52,819 bases of DNA from Achromobacter denitrificans NBRC 15125 (GCF_001571365.1 NZ_BCTQ01000042.1:1-52819), one strand, 5' to 3'. Positions 1 through 8,961 are shown, counted from the first letter of the stretch. The notes: generated from the sequence alone by a model not told the origin. Translations and numbers: made by a program.

Positions 1-1117
1 GCGTGACGCGCAGGCGGCTGGTGCCGGCGGGGACGGTCGGCGGCCGGATCGCCACGGCCAGCAGGCCCTGCCGTTCCAGTCCGGCCGCCATCTCCAGGGC
101 GCGCGCCTCGTCGCCCACCAGCGCCGGCACGATCTGCGTGGACGAGTCGCCGGTGTCCAGCCCCATCCCGCGCAGGGCGGCGCGCAGGCGGTCGCCGGCG
201 GCGGCCAGCCGGGCGCGCTCGGCGTCCAGCCCGGGGACCAGGTCCAGGGCCGCGTCCATGGCGCCCAGCACCGCGGGCGGCAGCGCCGTCGTGTAGATGA
301 AGCCGGAGCAGGCATTGACCAGGTAGTCGCACAGGGCCCGCGAGCCGGCCACGTAGGCGCCGAAGCCGCCCAGCGCCTTGCTGAACGTGCCCATGGCCAG
401 GTCGATCCGCCCCGGCGCCAGGCCGGCCAGCCCCATCCCCCCGGGGCCGAGCACGCCGGTGGCGTGCGCTTCGTCCAGGTAGACGAAGGCCTGGTAGCGA
501 TCGGCCAGGTCGGCCAGGCGCGCCACGTCGGTCCGGTCGCCGTCCATGCTGAACACGCTCTCGGTGATGATGAAGCGCGACACCGGCTTGTCGGCGGCGG
601 CCGCGCGCGCCGCAAGCAGGCTTTCGAGGTGGTCCAGGTCGTTGTGCCGGAACCGGATCTGCCGGGCCCCGGCGGCCTGGCAGCCGTGATGCAGGCTGGC
701 GTGGTTGAGTTTGTCGGCGTAGAGCTCGATCTCGCCCTGGCCGGCGGCGGCGCGCAGCAGGGCGGGCAGCACGGCGGCATTGGCCTGCCAGCCCGAGGCC
801 AGCAGCAGCGCCGCTTCGGTGCCTTTGAGCCGGGCGAGCTTGGCTTCCACCTGTTCGTGCAGATCGAGGTTGCCGCAGACCAGGCGCGAAGCCTGGGCGC
901 CGGCCCCGTGGCGCGCCGTCCATTCGCGGGCGCGCTCGACCAGCAGCGGATGCCGCGACAGCCCGAGATAGTCGTTGCTGGAGAAATTCAGGACGGGCGC
1001 CCCGCCCAGCACGATGCGCCCGGGGGCGGCGGCCGTGGCCGTGCGCAGGCGGCGGCGCACGCGGCGCGCTTCGGCCCGCGCCAACTCGGAAGAAAACAGC
1101 GTATCCAGCTTTGACAT
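1..1117 (-). CDS. bioF: 8-amino-7-oxononanoate synthase (partial, 3' end outside window)
   Basis: This PLP enzyme condenses pimeloyl-ACP (or CoA) with L-alanine to give 8-amino-7-oxononanoate, an early step of biotin ring assembly in the cytoplasm. The minus strand reads from ATG at 1117 through 372 codons without a stop and runs off the window. Visible family features are the NFSSNDYLG motif near residue 44, the LNHASLHHG stretch near 137, YLDEAHATGVLG near 213 and the PLP lysine in GTFSKALGG (about K247). It is divergent from bioA, with 137 bases between the two start codons. The C-terminal end is not visible. The family call is firm because the motifs occur in order and at normal spacing. 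Confidence 0.93.
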   Translation of the reverse strand, partial: MSKLDTLFSSELARAEARRVRRRLRTATAAAPGRIVLGGAPVLNFSSNDYLGLSRHPLLVERAREWTARHGAGAQASRLVCGNLDLHEQVEAKLARLKGTEAALLLASGWQANAAVLPALLRAAAGQGEIELYADKLNHASLHHGCQAAGARQIRFRHNDLDHLESLLAARAAAADKPVSRFIITESVFSMDGDRTDVARLADLADRYQAFVYLDEAHATGVLGPGGMGLAGLAPGRIDLAMGTFSKALGGFGAYVAGSRALCDYLVNACSGFIYTTALPPAVLGAMDAALDLVPGLDAERARLAAAGDRLRAALRGMGLDTGDSSTQIVPALVGDEARALEMAAGLERQGLLAVAIRPPTVPAGTSRLRVT

Positions 1118-1254
1118 CGACTTATCCCGCGGCGGCCGGACGGGGAAGGACGCCCGCGCCAGGCCGTAGAATGCGGGCCATTGTAGTGGAGGCGGACGCC
1201 CCCGCCGCCCGGCCGCCGGGCCGGGGCGGGCCGCCGGTTTTCAGGAGAGGATCC

Positions 1255-2523
1255 ATGCACACGCCCGACTGGGTGGCCCGGGGGCAGCCCCATATCTGGC
1301 TGCCCTATGCCCAGATGAAGACGGCGACCCCGCCGCTGCCGGTGGTCCGCAGCCAGGGCAGCCGGCTCGAACTGGCCGACGGCCGCAGCCTGATCGACGG
1401 CGTGGCCTCCTGGTGGACCGCCTGCCACGGTTACAACCATCCGCACATCGCGCGGGCGGTGCGCGCGCAGCTGGACGCCATGCCCCACGTGATGTTCGGC
1501 GGGCTGACGCACGAGCCGGCGCTGACCCTGGCGAGCCGGCTGGCCGGCCTGCTCGGGCCGGGCCTGGACCGCGTCTTCTATACGGATTCCGGCTCGGTGG
1601 CGGTCGAAGTCGCCATGAAGATGGCCTTGCAGTTCTGGCTGAACCAGGGCGAGCGCAATCGCCGCCGCTTCCTGGCGTTCCGGGGCGGCTACCACGGCGA
1701 CACCTTCGGCACCATGGCGGTGTGCGATCCCGACGAGGGCATGCACAGCCTGTACCGGGGCATGCTGGCCCGGCACGACATCCTCGCCTTGCCGCGGAGC
1801 GAGGCGGAACTGGCCGCGCTGGAAGCCCACCTGGACGTCCACGGCGAGAGCCTTGCCGGCATCCTGGTCGAGCCGCTGGTCCAGGGCGCCGGCGGCATGC
1901 TGCTGCACGACCCGGAAGTGCTGCGGCGGCTGCGCCGCCTGGCCGACCGGCACGGGCTGCTGCTGATTTTCGACGAAATCTTCACCGGTTTCGGGCGCAC
2001 CGGCACGATGTTCGCGTTCGAGCAGGCCGGCATCCGCCCCGACATCCTGACCCTGTCCAAGGCCCTGACCGGCGGCACCTTGCCGCTGGCCGCCACGGTG
2101 GCCAGCAACCGGGTGTTCGATGCCTTCTGGTCCGACGATCCTTCGCACGCGCTGATGCACGGCCCCACTTTCATGGGCAACGCGCTGGCCTGCGCGGCGG
2201 CCAATGCCTCGCTGGACCTGTTCGAGACCGAGCCGCGGCTGGCGCAGGCCCGCGCCCTCTCCGATGCGCTGGCGGCGGGGCTGGCGCCTTGCCGGGACCT
2301 GGCCTGGGTGCGCGACGTGCGGGTGCTGGGCGCCATCGGGGTGGTGGAGCTGGACGGCATCGCCGACCGCGAGGCCCTCAAGCGGCGGCTGGTGGAGGCC
2401 GGCGTCTGGGTCCGGCCGTTCGGCAACGTGGTCTACCTGACCCCGGCCCTGACCATAGGCGAGGACGACCTGGACGGTCTGCTCCGGGCGGTGGTCGGCG
2501 TGCTGGCCGGGCAGCGCCCCTGA
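1255..2523 (+). CDS. bioA: Adenosylmethionine-8-amino-7-oxononanoate aminotransferase
   Basis: This PLP aminotransferase converts 8-amino-7-oxononanoate to 7,8-diaminononanoate, using S-adenosylmethionine as amino donor, in biotin synthesis. The product is 422 residues, normal for BioA. Visible features are ASWWTACHGYNHP near residue 51, FRGGYHGDTFG near 142, IFDEIFTGFGRTG near 238 and the PLP lysine in LSKALTGG (about K269). The start at 1255 is preceded by AGGAGAGG at good spacing; in-frame codons further upstream lack such a site. A TAGAAT hexamer at 1168-1173 is a possible -10 element. I could not find a convincing BirA operator between bioF and bioA, so its regulation is open. Confidence 0.95.
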   Translation: MHTPDWVARGQPHIWLPYAQMKTATPPLPVVRSQGSRLELADGRSLIDGVASWWTACHGYNHPHIARAVRAQLDAMPHVMFGGLTHEPALTLASRLAGLLGPGLDRVFYTDSGSVAVEVAMKMALQFWLNQGERNRRRFLAFRGGYHGDTFGTMAVCDPDEGMHSLYRGMLARHDILALPRSEAELAALEAHLDVHGESLAGILVEPLVQGAGGMLLHDPEVLRRLRRLADRHGLLLIFDEIFTGFGRTGTMFAFEQAGIRPDILTLSKALTGGTLPLAATVASNRVFDAFWSDDPSHALMHGPTFMGNALACAAANASLDLFETEPRLAQARALSDALAAGLAPCRDLAWVRDVRVLGAIGVVELDGIADREALKRRLVEAGVWVRPFGNVVYLTPALTIGEDDLDGLLRAVVGVLAGQRP

Positions 2524-2633
2524 TCGGGGCAGGGGGGCGGGACGGCGCCCTGCCGGGCGATGCCTCGGACGATGCCCCGGCCGGCGTCCCCGGGCGCCCT
2601 GGCGCGGTGGCCCGGCAAACCGGCCCGGGCGCC

Positions 2634-2647
2634 TTGATCCAGATCAA
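2634..2647 (+). promoter_or_regulatory. FNR/ANR box before the ATPase-shell gene
   Basis: TTGATCCAGATCAA is a perfect match to the FNR/ANR/FixK consensus TTGAT-N4-ATCAA. Its centre lies 41.5 bases before the ATG at 2682, and a -10-like TACCAT sits at 2670-2675. In a class II FNR promoter the transcript would therefore begin at or next to the start codon. This fits oxygen-limited induction of the cbb3 oxidase assembly genes. Confidence 0.85.
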
Positions 2648-2681
2648 GGCGGGGGCGCGGGGCGCTGGTTACCATCGGCGC

Positions 2682-3656
2682 ATGCGAGCAAAATCGATCT
2701 TCGCCGTCCCGGCCGGCCTGGCGCCGGCCGAGCGCCAGCAGCGCCGCCATGCGCTGGTGCGCCTGTCCCTGGCGTGGCTGGCGATGATGCAGGTCATGAT
2801 GTTCGCATGGCCCGGCTACCTGCGGCACGACGGCATTCCCGCGGATGCGCTGGAAACGCTGGACTGGGCCATCGTGCTGATGAACTGGGCCAGCCTGGCG
2901 CTGACCGTGCCCGTCGTCCTCTATTCGGCCTGGCCGATCTGGCGCCACGCGGGCGACAACCTGCGGCATGGCCGCGCCGGCATGGACGTGCCAGTGGCCC
3001 TGGGCATCGTCGCCGCCTTCATTCCCAGCGTCTACGCCACCTACACGGGGCGGGGCGAGGTGTATTTCGATTCGGTCACGATGTTCGTGGCCTTTCTGCT
3101 GACCGCGCGCTACCTGGAACTGTGCGCGCGCCAGTCCTTCGGCGGCGCCGCGGGCGGCCTGCGTCACGAGCGCGTCGAGGCGCAGCGCCTCGAACTCGGC
3201 GCCCGCGCCGACCGCCTGGCCTCGCGCTTCGTCATGGTCCAGGTCGCGCTGGCGCTCGCCGCCGCGGCCGCCTGGGCCTACATCGATCCGGCGCACAGCA
3301 TCCCCGTGATGGTGGCCTTGCTGGTCATGAGCTGTCCCTGCGCCATGTCGATGGCGGTTCCCACCGCCATGGCCTCGGCGCATTCGGCGCTGGCCGCCGA
3401 CCCCGGCATGCCCGATGCCGCGCTGGACGCGCTGCTGGCCGAAGCGCGGCGCAAGGCGCGTCAGAACCTCAACGGTTCGGTGGTCTGGCACCTGCTGATG
3501 ACGCCGCTGGCGCTGGTCGGCTGGGTCACGCCCTGGCTGGCCGCGATCACCATGCTGGTGTCGTCGCTGGCCGTCGCCTACAACTCCTGGCGCCTGTGCC
3601 GTCGCGACTGGTCCGGCGGGCTGCCCTCGGGCACCGCGCTGGAAGCCGCGCCATGA
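2682..3656 (+). CDS. CcoI-like P-type ATPase membrane shell lacking all cytosolic catalytic domains
   Basis: The 324-residue product keeps the membrane half of a CcoI/FixI-type P1B copper ATPase. The MMQVMMFAWPGYL helix lies near residue 35, GMDVPVALGI near 100, VYFDSVTMFVAFLLTARYLE near 127, the metal-site motif SCPCAMSMAVPTA near 217, and two C-terminal helices at 265-306. About eight helices can be counted. Only some 35 residues separate helices 4 and 5, where an actuator domain belongs, and about 33 separate helices 6 and 7, where the DKTGT phosphorylation and nucleotide domains belong. No N-terminal CxxC metal domain is present. The frame is open and ends in an ATGA overlap with ccoS, so it looks maintained rather than decayed. 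No Shine-Dalgarno precedes the ATG. ATP-driven transport is not possible as read; a copper-site or assembly role is inference. Confidence 0.82.
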   Translation: MRAKSIFAVPAGLAPAERQQRRHALVRLSLAWLAMMQVMMFAWPGYLRHDGIPADALETLDWAIVLMNWASLALTVPVVLYSAWPIWRHAGDNLRHGRAGMDVPVALGIVAAFIPSVYATYTGRGEVYFDSVTMFVAFLLTARYLELCARQSFGGAAGGLRHERVEAQRLELGARADRLASRFVMVQVALALAAAAAWAYIDPAHSIPVMVALLVMSCPCAMSMAVPTAMASAHSALAADPGMPDAALDALLAEARRKARQNLNGSVVWHLLMTPLALVGWVTPWLAAITMLVSSLAVAYNSWRLCRRDWSGGLPSGTALEAAP

Positions 3657-3814
3657 CCATTCTCTATCTGCTGCTGCCCCTGTCCCTGCTGTTCGTGCTG
3701 GCCATCGGCGTATCGCTCTGGTGGGCCGTCTTCAACGGCCAGTACGACGATACCGACGACGCCGGCACGGCCATCCTGCGCGACGACGACAGCGGGCCCG
3801 CCGGCCGCGGCTGA
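3653..3814 (+). CDS. ccoS: Cytochrome cbb3 oxidase assembly protein CcoS
   Basis: This is a 53-residue single-helix protein. The N-terminal membrane segment (residues 3-26) is followed by WWAVFNGQYDD, the hallmark of CcoS, in which the short acidic tail follows the helix directly. CcoS is needed for cofactor insertion into cbb3-type oxidase in other bacteria. Its ATG overlaps the TGA of the preceding ATPase-shell gene (ATGA), so the two are probably translationally coupled and share the FNR-type promoter at 2634. Confidence 0.92.
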   Translation: MTILYLLLPLSLLFVLAIGVSLWWAVFNGQYDDTDDAGTAILRDDDSGPAGRG

Positions 3815-3967
3815 GACCGTCCGCGCGCTTCGACCCCCCGCCCCGGCCGAGGCAGGCCGCGCCCCTCGCCGCCCGTCGCGGTCGAGGCCGCTCGCCTGCG
3901 CCGCCAGCCGCCGCGGGCCATTGATCTGTTGCGCCGGACGCGCGTTCCCCTGTACTGGCTGTAGGGT

Positions 3968-3981
3968 TTGATCCAAATCAA
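3968..3981 (+). promoter_or_regulatory. FNR/ANR box of the ccoNOQP promoter
   Basis: TTGATCCAAATCAA is a perfect TTGAT-N4-ATCAA site. If it acts at -41.5, transcription would start near 4016, and a CATCAT hexamer at 4004-4009 sits where the -10 should be. This leaves a leader of about 34 bases before ccoN. It is the second such box in the locus, so the oxidase structural genes and the assembly genes appear to have separate oxygen-responsive promoters. Confidence 0.87.
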
Positions 3982-4049
3982 CGTCCGTTTACCTGCCAGC
4001 CCCCATCATTGCAACCTGGATCTATTTGTTTCTCTTCTAGGGGAAGGTG

Positions 4050-5537
4050 ATGAACGATTGCGCCGCAATCGCAAGCAAGGCCGATACCTTCAACTACAAG
4101 GTCGTGAGGCAGTTCGCGCTCATGACGGTAGTGTGGGGCATCGTCGGCATGGCTGTGGGCGTTTTCCTGGCAGCGCAGCTGATCTGGCCGCAGCTGAACT
4201 TTGATACCGCCTGGCTGTCGTACGGCCGCCTGCGTCCGTTGCACACCAACGCGGTCATTTTCGCGTTCGGCGGCAGCGCGCTGTTCACGACGTCGTACTA
4301 CGTGGTCCAGCGCACCTGTCAGGCGCGCCTGTTCTGCGGCCCGCTGGCCGCGTTCACGTTCTGGGGCTGGCAGGTCGTCATCGTCGCCGCCGCCATCACC
4401 TTGCCCATGGGTTTCACCAGCAGCAAGGAATACGCCGAGCTGGAATGGCCCATCGACATCCTGATCACGCTGGTCTGGGTGGCCTACGCCATCGTGTTCT
4501 TCGGCACCATCATCAAGCGCCGGTCCAAGCACATCTACGTGGCCAACTGGTTCTTCGGCTCGTACATCCTCACGATCGCCATCCTGCACATCTTCAATAA
4601 CATCGAGATGCCGGTCACGCTGTGGAAGTCCTATTCCGCCTACGCGGGCGTGCAGGACGCCATGGTGCAGTGGTGGTACGGCCACAACGCCGTGGGCTTC
4701 TTCCTGACCACCAGCTTCCTGGGCATGATGTACTACTTCGTGCCGAAGCAGGCCGGCCGCCCCATCTACTCGTACCGCCTGTCCATCGTCCACTTCTGGG
4801 CGCTGGCCTTCACGTACATGTGGGCGGGCCCGCACCACCTGCTGTACACCTCGCTGCCCGACTGGACCCAGTCGCTGGGCATGACCTTCTCGCTGATCCT
4901 GCTGGCACCCTCGTGGGGCGGGATGATCAACGGCATCATGACCCTGCAGGGCGCCTGGTACAAGCTGCGCACCGATCCGATCCTGAAGTTCATGGTGACG
5001 GCGCTGTCGTTCTACGGCATGTCGACCTTCGAAGGTTCGATGATGTCGATCCGCACCGTCAACGCGCTGTCGCACTACACGGACTGGACCATCGGCCACG
5101 TGCACTCGGGCGCGCTGGGCTGGGTCGCCATGATTTCCTTCGGCTCGCTCTACTACCTGATCCCGCGTCTGTACGGCCGCGAAAAGATGTACAGCGTGAA
5201 GGCCATCGAACTGCACTTCTGGATCGCGACCATCGGCGTGGTGCTGTACATCGCCGCCATGTGGATCGCCGGCGTGCAGCAGGGCCTGATGTGGCGCGAC
5301 ACCGCTTCCGACGGCACCCTGGTCTACAGCTTCGTGGAAGAACTGAAGACGCGCGTCCCGTACTACCTGATCCGTTTGCTGGGTGGCACTTTGTTCCTGT
5401 CGGGCGTGTTCGTCATGGCCTGGAACGTGTGGATGACGGTGCGCGGCGCGCGCCCGGTCAACCCCGCCATTCCGGTGGACGATCCCCATGCCGTGCGTCC
5501 GTCGGTCCCCGCGACCGCCGTGCCGGCCACTGTTTGA
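4050..5537 (+). CDS. ccoN: cbb3-type cytochrome c oxidase subunit I
   Basis: CcoN is the catalytic, 12-helix haem-copper subunit of the high-affinity terminal oxidase used at low oxygen. The 495-residue product shows [13 protein letters not shown] (a haem ligand histidine), [12 protein letters not shown] (CuB ligand), AGPHHLLYT (two CuB histidines), the [10 protein letters not shown] helix with the tyrosine used in this family for the His-Tyr cross-link, and [12 protein letters not shown] (haem ligands). A GTG immediately before the ATG is in frame, but ATG at 4050 is the better start behind GGGGAAGG. It begins the ccoNOQP operon under the FNR-type box at 3968. Confidence 0.96.
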   Translation: MNDCAAIASKADTFNYKVVRQFALMTVVWGIVGMAVGVFLAAQLIWPQLNFDTAWLSYGRLRPLHTNAVIFAFGGSALFTTSYYVVQRTCQARLFCGPLAAFTFWGWQVVIVAAAITLPMGFTSSKEYAELEWPIDILITLVWVAYAIVFFGTIIKRRSKHIYVANWFFGSYILTIAILHIFNNIEMPVTLWKSYSAYAGVQDAMVQWWYGHNAVGFFLTTSFLGMMYYFVPKQAGRPIYSYRLSIVHFWALAFTYMWAGPHHLLYTSLPDWTQSLGMTFSLILLAPSWGGMINGIMTLQGAWYKLRTDPILKFMVTALSFYGMSTFEGSMMSIRTVNALSHYTDWTIGHVHSGALGWVAMISFGSLYYLIPRLYGREKMYSVKAIELHFWIATIGVVLYIAAMWIAGVQQGLMWRDTASDGTLVYSFVEELKTRVPYYLIRLLGGTLFLSGVFVMAWNVWMTVRGARPVNPAIPVDDPHAVRPSVPATAVPATV

Positions 5538-5547
5538 CGAGGACATC

Positions 5548-6258
5548 ATGGCCAATAAGCAACGCGGCTTCTTTTCTCACGAGACGCTTGAGAAGAACAT
5601 CGGCTGGATGATCATCGCCAGCATCCTGGTGGTGTCCTTCGCGGGACTGGTCCAGATCATCCCGCTGTTCTTCCAGCACAGCACGACCCAGGCCGTCGCG
5701 GGCGTCGAACCCTACAGCCCGCTGCGGCTGATGGGCCGCGACATCTACATCCGCGAAGGCTGCGTCGGCTGCCATTCGCAGCAGGTGCGGGTGCTGGCTG
5801 CCGAAGTCCAGCGCTACGGCTCTTATTCGATCGCCGCGGAATCGGTCTTCGACCATCCGTTCCTGTGGGGCTCCAAGCGCACCGGCCCCGACCTGGCGCG
5901 CGTGGGCGAACGCTACTCCGACGACTGGCACCGCATCCATCTGCGCGACCCGCGCAAGGTGGTGCCGGAATCCAACATGCCTGCCTACCCGTGGCTCGAA
6001 AAGACGGTCATCACCGGCGAGAACGTGGACCAGCGCATGCGGGCCCTGCGCAAGCTGGGCGTGCCCTACACCGACGAGGAAATCGCCGCGGCGCCCAAGG
6101 CCATCGAGGGCAAGACCGAGGAAGACGCGCTCGTCGCCTACCTGCAGGGCCTGGGTGTCGGCGTGCGCAAGGCCAAGCAGGCCGAGCAGGCCAAGCAGGC
6201 GGAAGCGGCCAAGAAGGCGGCCCAGTCCGCCCCGCAGCCGGCCGCCGCGGGAGGCTGA
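5548..6258 (+). CDS. ccoO: cbb3-type cytochrome c oxidase subunit II (monohaem cytochrome c)
   Basis: CcoO is the membrane-anchored monohaem c subunit that passes electrons to CcoN. The 236-residue product has one N-terminal helix (about 19-42) and the haem c motif CVGCH at residues 72-76 within [11 protein letters not shown], the usual CcoO context. SNMPAYPWL near residue 142 carries the likely axial methionine. The tail from about residue 205 is Ala/Lys/Gln-rich, with AEQAKQ-type repeats, and ends in a Pro/Ala stretch; it is likely a flexible extension. The start lies ten bases after the ccoN stop, behind GACGAGGA. Confidence 0.95.
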   Translation: MANKQRGFFSHETLEKNIGWMIIASILVVSFAGLVQIIPLFFQHSTTQAVAGVEPYSPLRLMGRDIYIREGCVGCHSQQVRVLAAEVQRYGSYSIAAESVFDHPFLWGSKRTGPDLARVGERYSDDWHRIHLRDPRKVVPESNMPAYPWLEKTVITGENVDQRMRALRKLGVPYTDEEIAAAPKAIEGKTEEDALVAYLQGLGVGVRKAKQAEQAKQAEAAKKAAQSAPQPAAAGG

Positions 6259-6260
6259 TC

Positions 6261-6437
6261 ATGCTGGGCTACCTGAGCGCAATCGTCACCGCCATCTCGA
6301 TGGCAACTTTCTTCGGCATCGTCTGGTGGGCCTGCTCGCGCGGCCGCCAGAGCGCCAATCGCGACTCGGCCATGCTGCCGTTCGCACTGCCCGATGAATT
6401 CGGGCCGGGACAACAAGATGGAGCGAATCGGTCATGA
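6261..6437 (+). CDS. ccoQ: cbb3-type oxidase small subunit CcoQ
   Basis: This is a 58-residue protein with one N-terminal membrane helix (about residues 5-26) followed by SRGRQSANRDSAMLPF, typical of CcoQ/FixQ. The family stabilises the interaction of CcoP with the CcoNO core. It starts two bases after the ccoO stop, and its own stop overlaps the ccoP start (ATGA), so translation of ccoO, ccoQ and ccoP is probably coupled. Confidence 0.93.
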   Translation: MLGYLSAIVTAISMATFFGIVWWACSRGRQSANRDSAMLPFALPDEFGPGQQDGANRS

Positions 6438-7381
6438 GCGATTTCGTTAATGGCTTTTGGGGGTATTTCATCTCGATCGTCGCCGTGGGCGGCGTGCTCT
6501 GGTGCGTCTGGCTGCTGTATACGCAGCGCCGCTGGCTGAGCACCAAGCCGGCCAACGGCCAGGTCGAGGACACGGGCCACGTCTGGGACGGCGACCTGAC
6601 CGAGCTCAACAACCCGGTGCCGGGCTGGTGGACCTGGATGTACCTGCTGGCTTGCGCCTTCGCGCTGGGCTACCTGTTCTTCATGCCCGGCCTGGGCGAG
6701 TACAAGGGCCAGCTGGGCTACAGCAGCACCGAGGAAGTGGCGCAGCAGCAGGCCAGGATGGCCGAGGCCGTGCGTCCGATCTACGCGCGCTTCGAAACCA
6801 TGGACGTGCCGCAGATCGCCCAGGATCCGGGCGCCCGTGAAATCGGCCAGCGCCTGTTCCTCAACACCTGCGCGCAGTGCCACGGCTCCGACGCCAAGGG
6901 CGGCCCCAGCTTCCCCAACCTGGCCGACGGCGACTGGCTGCACGGCGGTTCGCCGGAAGCGATCATGCAGACCATCACCAGCGGCCGCGTCGGCGTGATG
7001 CCGCCCTGGAAGGCGGCGATCGACGCCAAGACCGCCGGCGACATCGCGCAGTACGTGCGTTCGCTGTCGGGCCTGACCGCCGATCCGGTGCGCGTGTTCC
7101 GCGGCAAGCGCGAGTTCGCCAACTACTGCGTGGCCTGTCACGGTGTCGACGGCAAGGGCAACCAGGCCCTGGGCGCGCCCAACCTGACGGACGACGTCTG
7201 GCTCTACGGCAGCTCGGAAGCCACCATCGTGAAGACCATTCTCGATGGCCGCGACAACCGCATGCCGGCGCACCAGGACATCCTGTCGCCCGAGCAGATC
7301 AAGATCCTGACCGCGTGGGTCTGGGGCTTGTCGAACAAGCCCGACGCGGCGCCCAAGGCAACCGCCGAGGCGGCGAAGTAA
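6434..7381 (+). CDS. ccoP: cbb3-type cytochrome c oxidase subunit III (dihaem cytochrome c)
   Basis: CcoP is the dihaem c subunit that accepts electrons from soluble or membrane cytochromes c. The 315-residue product has two N-terminal helices (about 8-30 and 64-84) and two haem c sites, CAQCH at 146-150 and CVACH at 232-236. Each is followed by a GVMPPW or NRMPAH motif supplying the axial methionine. Two N-terminal helices place it in the longer CcoP class. It ends the ccoNOQP unit; a GC-rich hairpin lies 20 bases after the stop. Confidence 0.95.
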   Translation: MSDFVNGFWGYFISIVAVGGVLWCVWLLYTQRRWLSTKPANGQVEDTGHVWDGDLTELNNPVPGWWTWMYLLACAFALGYLFFMPGLGEYKGQLGYSSTEEVAQQQARMAEAVRPIYARFETMDVPQIAQDPGAREIGQRLFLNTCAQCHGSDAKGGPSFPNLADGDWLHGGSPEAIMQTITSGRVGVMPPWKAAIDAKTAGDIAQYVRSLSGLTADPVRVFRGKREFANYCVACHGVDGKGNQALGAPNLTDDVWLYGSSEATIVKTILDGRDNRMPAHQDILSPEQIKILTAWVWGLSNKPDAAPKATAEAAK

Positions 7382-7400
7382 AGGCATGCGCGGCGCTTAG

Positions 7401-7426
7401 ATGGGGGCGCGCAGCCGCGCCCCCAT
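7401..7426. terminator. GC-rich hairpin between ccoP and ccoG
   Basis: A perfect 11-bp stem (ATGGGGGCGCG with its complement) closes a four-base loop. No run of T follows, so it is not a classical intrinsic terminator. It could be a weak stop, an RNA-processing block or a 3'-end stabiliser that separates expression of the oxidase subunits from ccoG. Confidence 0.4.
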
Positions 7427-7456
7427 AACAACTGGACTTACAGCAGGGAGCAGGAA

Positions 7457-8947
7457 ATGGAAGATGGGTCAACCGCAAGCGTCGGCAATTCGCCTGGCGG
7501 TGACCCGCCGCCTTGGCGCCCGCACACGCGTCCGCCCCGCCCCGGGCAGGAAACCCTGGAGCAGACGCTGGCGGGCGTGCGCAGCAAGATCTATCCGCGG
7601 TCCGTCAGCGGCATCTTCGCGCGCTGGCGCATCGCGTTCGTCTTTCTCACGCAGCTGATCTTCTACGGCCTGCCCTGGCTCCAGTGGAACGGGCGCCAGG
7701 CCGTGCTGTTCGACCTGGGCGCGCGCAAGTTCTATCTCTTCGGCCTGGTGCTGTGGCCGCAGGACGTGGTCTACCTGGCCGTGCTGCTGGTCATCTCGGC
7801 CCTGGCGCTGTTCCTGTTCACCGCCGTGGCGGGGCGCCTGTTCTGCGGCTACGCCTGTCCGCAGACCGTCTATACCGAAATCTTCATGTGGATCGAGCGC
7901 AAGGTCGAGGGCGACCGCGTCGCGCGCATCCGCCTGGACGAATCGCCCTGGACCTGGCGCAAGGCCCGCCTGAAGGTGACCAAGCACTTCCTGTGGATCG
8001 CGCTGGCCTGGTGGACCGGCTCCACCTTCATCGGCTACTTCGCGCCCATCCGCGAACTCGGCCACGAACTCTTCGCCCTGCAACTGGGCCCCTGGCAGTG
8101 GTTCTGGATGCTGTTCTACGGCTTCGCCACCTGGGGCAACGCCGGCTTCATGCGCGAATCGGTGTGCAAGTACATGTGCCCCTACGCGCGCTTCCAGAGC
8201 GTGATGGTGGATCCCGACACTTTCGTGGTTACCTACGACAAGCGCCGCGGCGATCCGCGGGGCGGCCGGTCGCGCAAGGTCGACCACAAGGCCGCGGGGA
8301 TGGGCGATTGCGTGGATTGCAGCCTGTGCGTGCAGGTCTGTCCCACGGGCATCGACATCCGCGACGGCCTGCAATACATGTGCATCGGCTGCGGCGCCTG
8401 TATCGACGCCTGCGAACAGGTCATGGACAAGATGCAGTACGAGCCCGGCCTGATCCGCTACACCTCCGAGCGCGCGATGCTCGACGGGCTGTCCGCCAAG
8501 AGTGCGCGTTCCCATCTGCTGCGTCCGCGCGTGCTGATCTACGGCACGCTGATCCTGGCGCTGGCCGTCGCCTTCGTGGTCTCGCTGGCCATGCGCAACC
8601 CCTTGCGGGTGGACATCATCCGCGACCGCGGCGCGCTGGGCCGCGAGGTTGCCGGCGGCATGATCGAGAACGTCTACCGCCTGCAGATCATCAACACCTC
8701 CGACCAGCCGATGCACCTGCGCCTGACGGCCGAGGGCATGCCGGGCCTGACGGTGCTGGCCGGCCAGCAGGGTTCCGACACGGTCGACGTGGAGGCCGCG
8801 GCCAACAAGCTGGTGCCGATGGTCATCCGCGCCCCGGCCGGCGCGCAGCCCGGCGCCCACGCCATCACGCTGCGCGCGCGCGGCCAGGACGGCGAGGAAC
8901 GCCAGATCGAAACGGACGAAGCCGCCAGCTTCTACGTCCCCGAGTGA
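7457..8947 (+). CDS. ccoG: cbb3 oxidase accessory protein CcoG (FixG/RdxA family, 4Fe-4S membrane protein)
   Basis: The 496-residue product has the CcoG layout: membrane segments around residues 53-72, 90-130, 180-200 and 210-230, the FCGYACPQTVYTEIFMWIE motif near 130, and a two-cluster ferredoxin domain near residues 285-320 with CVDCSLCVQVCPTGID followed by CIGCGACIDACE. A further helix (about 355-378) is followed by an Ig-like periplasmic C-terminal domain. In other bacteria CcoG acts as a cupric reductase supplying Cu(I) for cbb3 oxidase assembly. The N-terminal 30 residues are Pro/Gly-rich and probably disordered. It is followed closely by ccoH. Confidence 0.93.
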   Translation: MEDGSTASVGNSPGGDPPPWRPHTRPPRPGQETLEQTLAGVRSKIYPRSVSGIFARWRIAFVFLTQLIFYGLPWLQWNGRQAVLFDLGARKFYLFGLVLWPQDVVYLAVLLVISALALFLFTAVAGRLFCGYACPQTVYTEIFMWIERKVEGDRVARIRLDESPWTWRKARLKVTKHFLWIALAWWTGSTFIGYFAPIRELGHELFALQLGPWQWFWMLFYGFATWGNAGFMRESVCKYMCPYARFQSVMVDPDTFVVTYDKRRGDPRGGRSRKVDHKAAGMGDCVDCSLCVQVCPTGIDIRDGLQYMCIGCGACIDACEQVMDKMQYEPGLIRYTSERAMLDGLSAKSARSHLLRPRVLIYGTLILALAVAFVVSLAMRNPLRVDIIRDRGALGREVAGGMIENVYRLQIINTSDQPMHLRLTAEGMPGLTVLAGQQGSDTVDVEAAANKLVPMVIRAPAGAQPGAHAITLRARGQDGEERQIETDEAASFYVPE

Positions 8948-8961
8948 GCACTGAAAAGGAT

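Noticed and set aside
1118..1254. BirA operator between bioF and bioA
   Set aside because: No TTGTAAACC-type half site with its partner could be found; only a -10-like TAGAAT is visible.
988..2160. A 390-codon minus-strand frame opposite bioA
   Set aside because: Low-complexity antisense shadow; bioA and bioF motifs explain both strands here.
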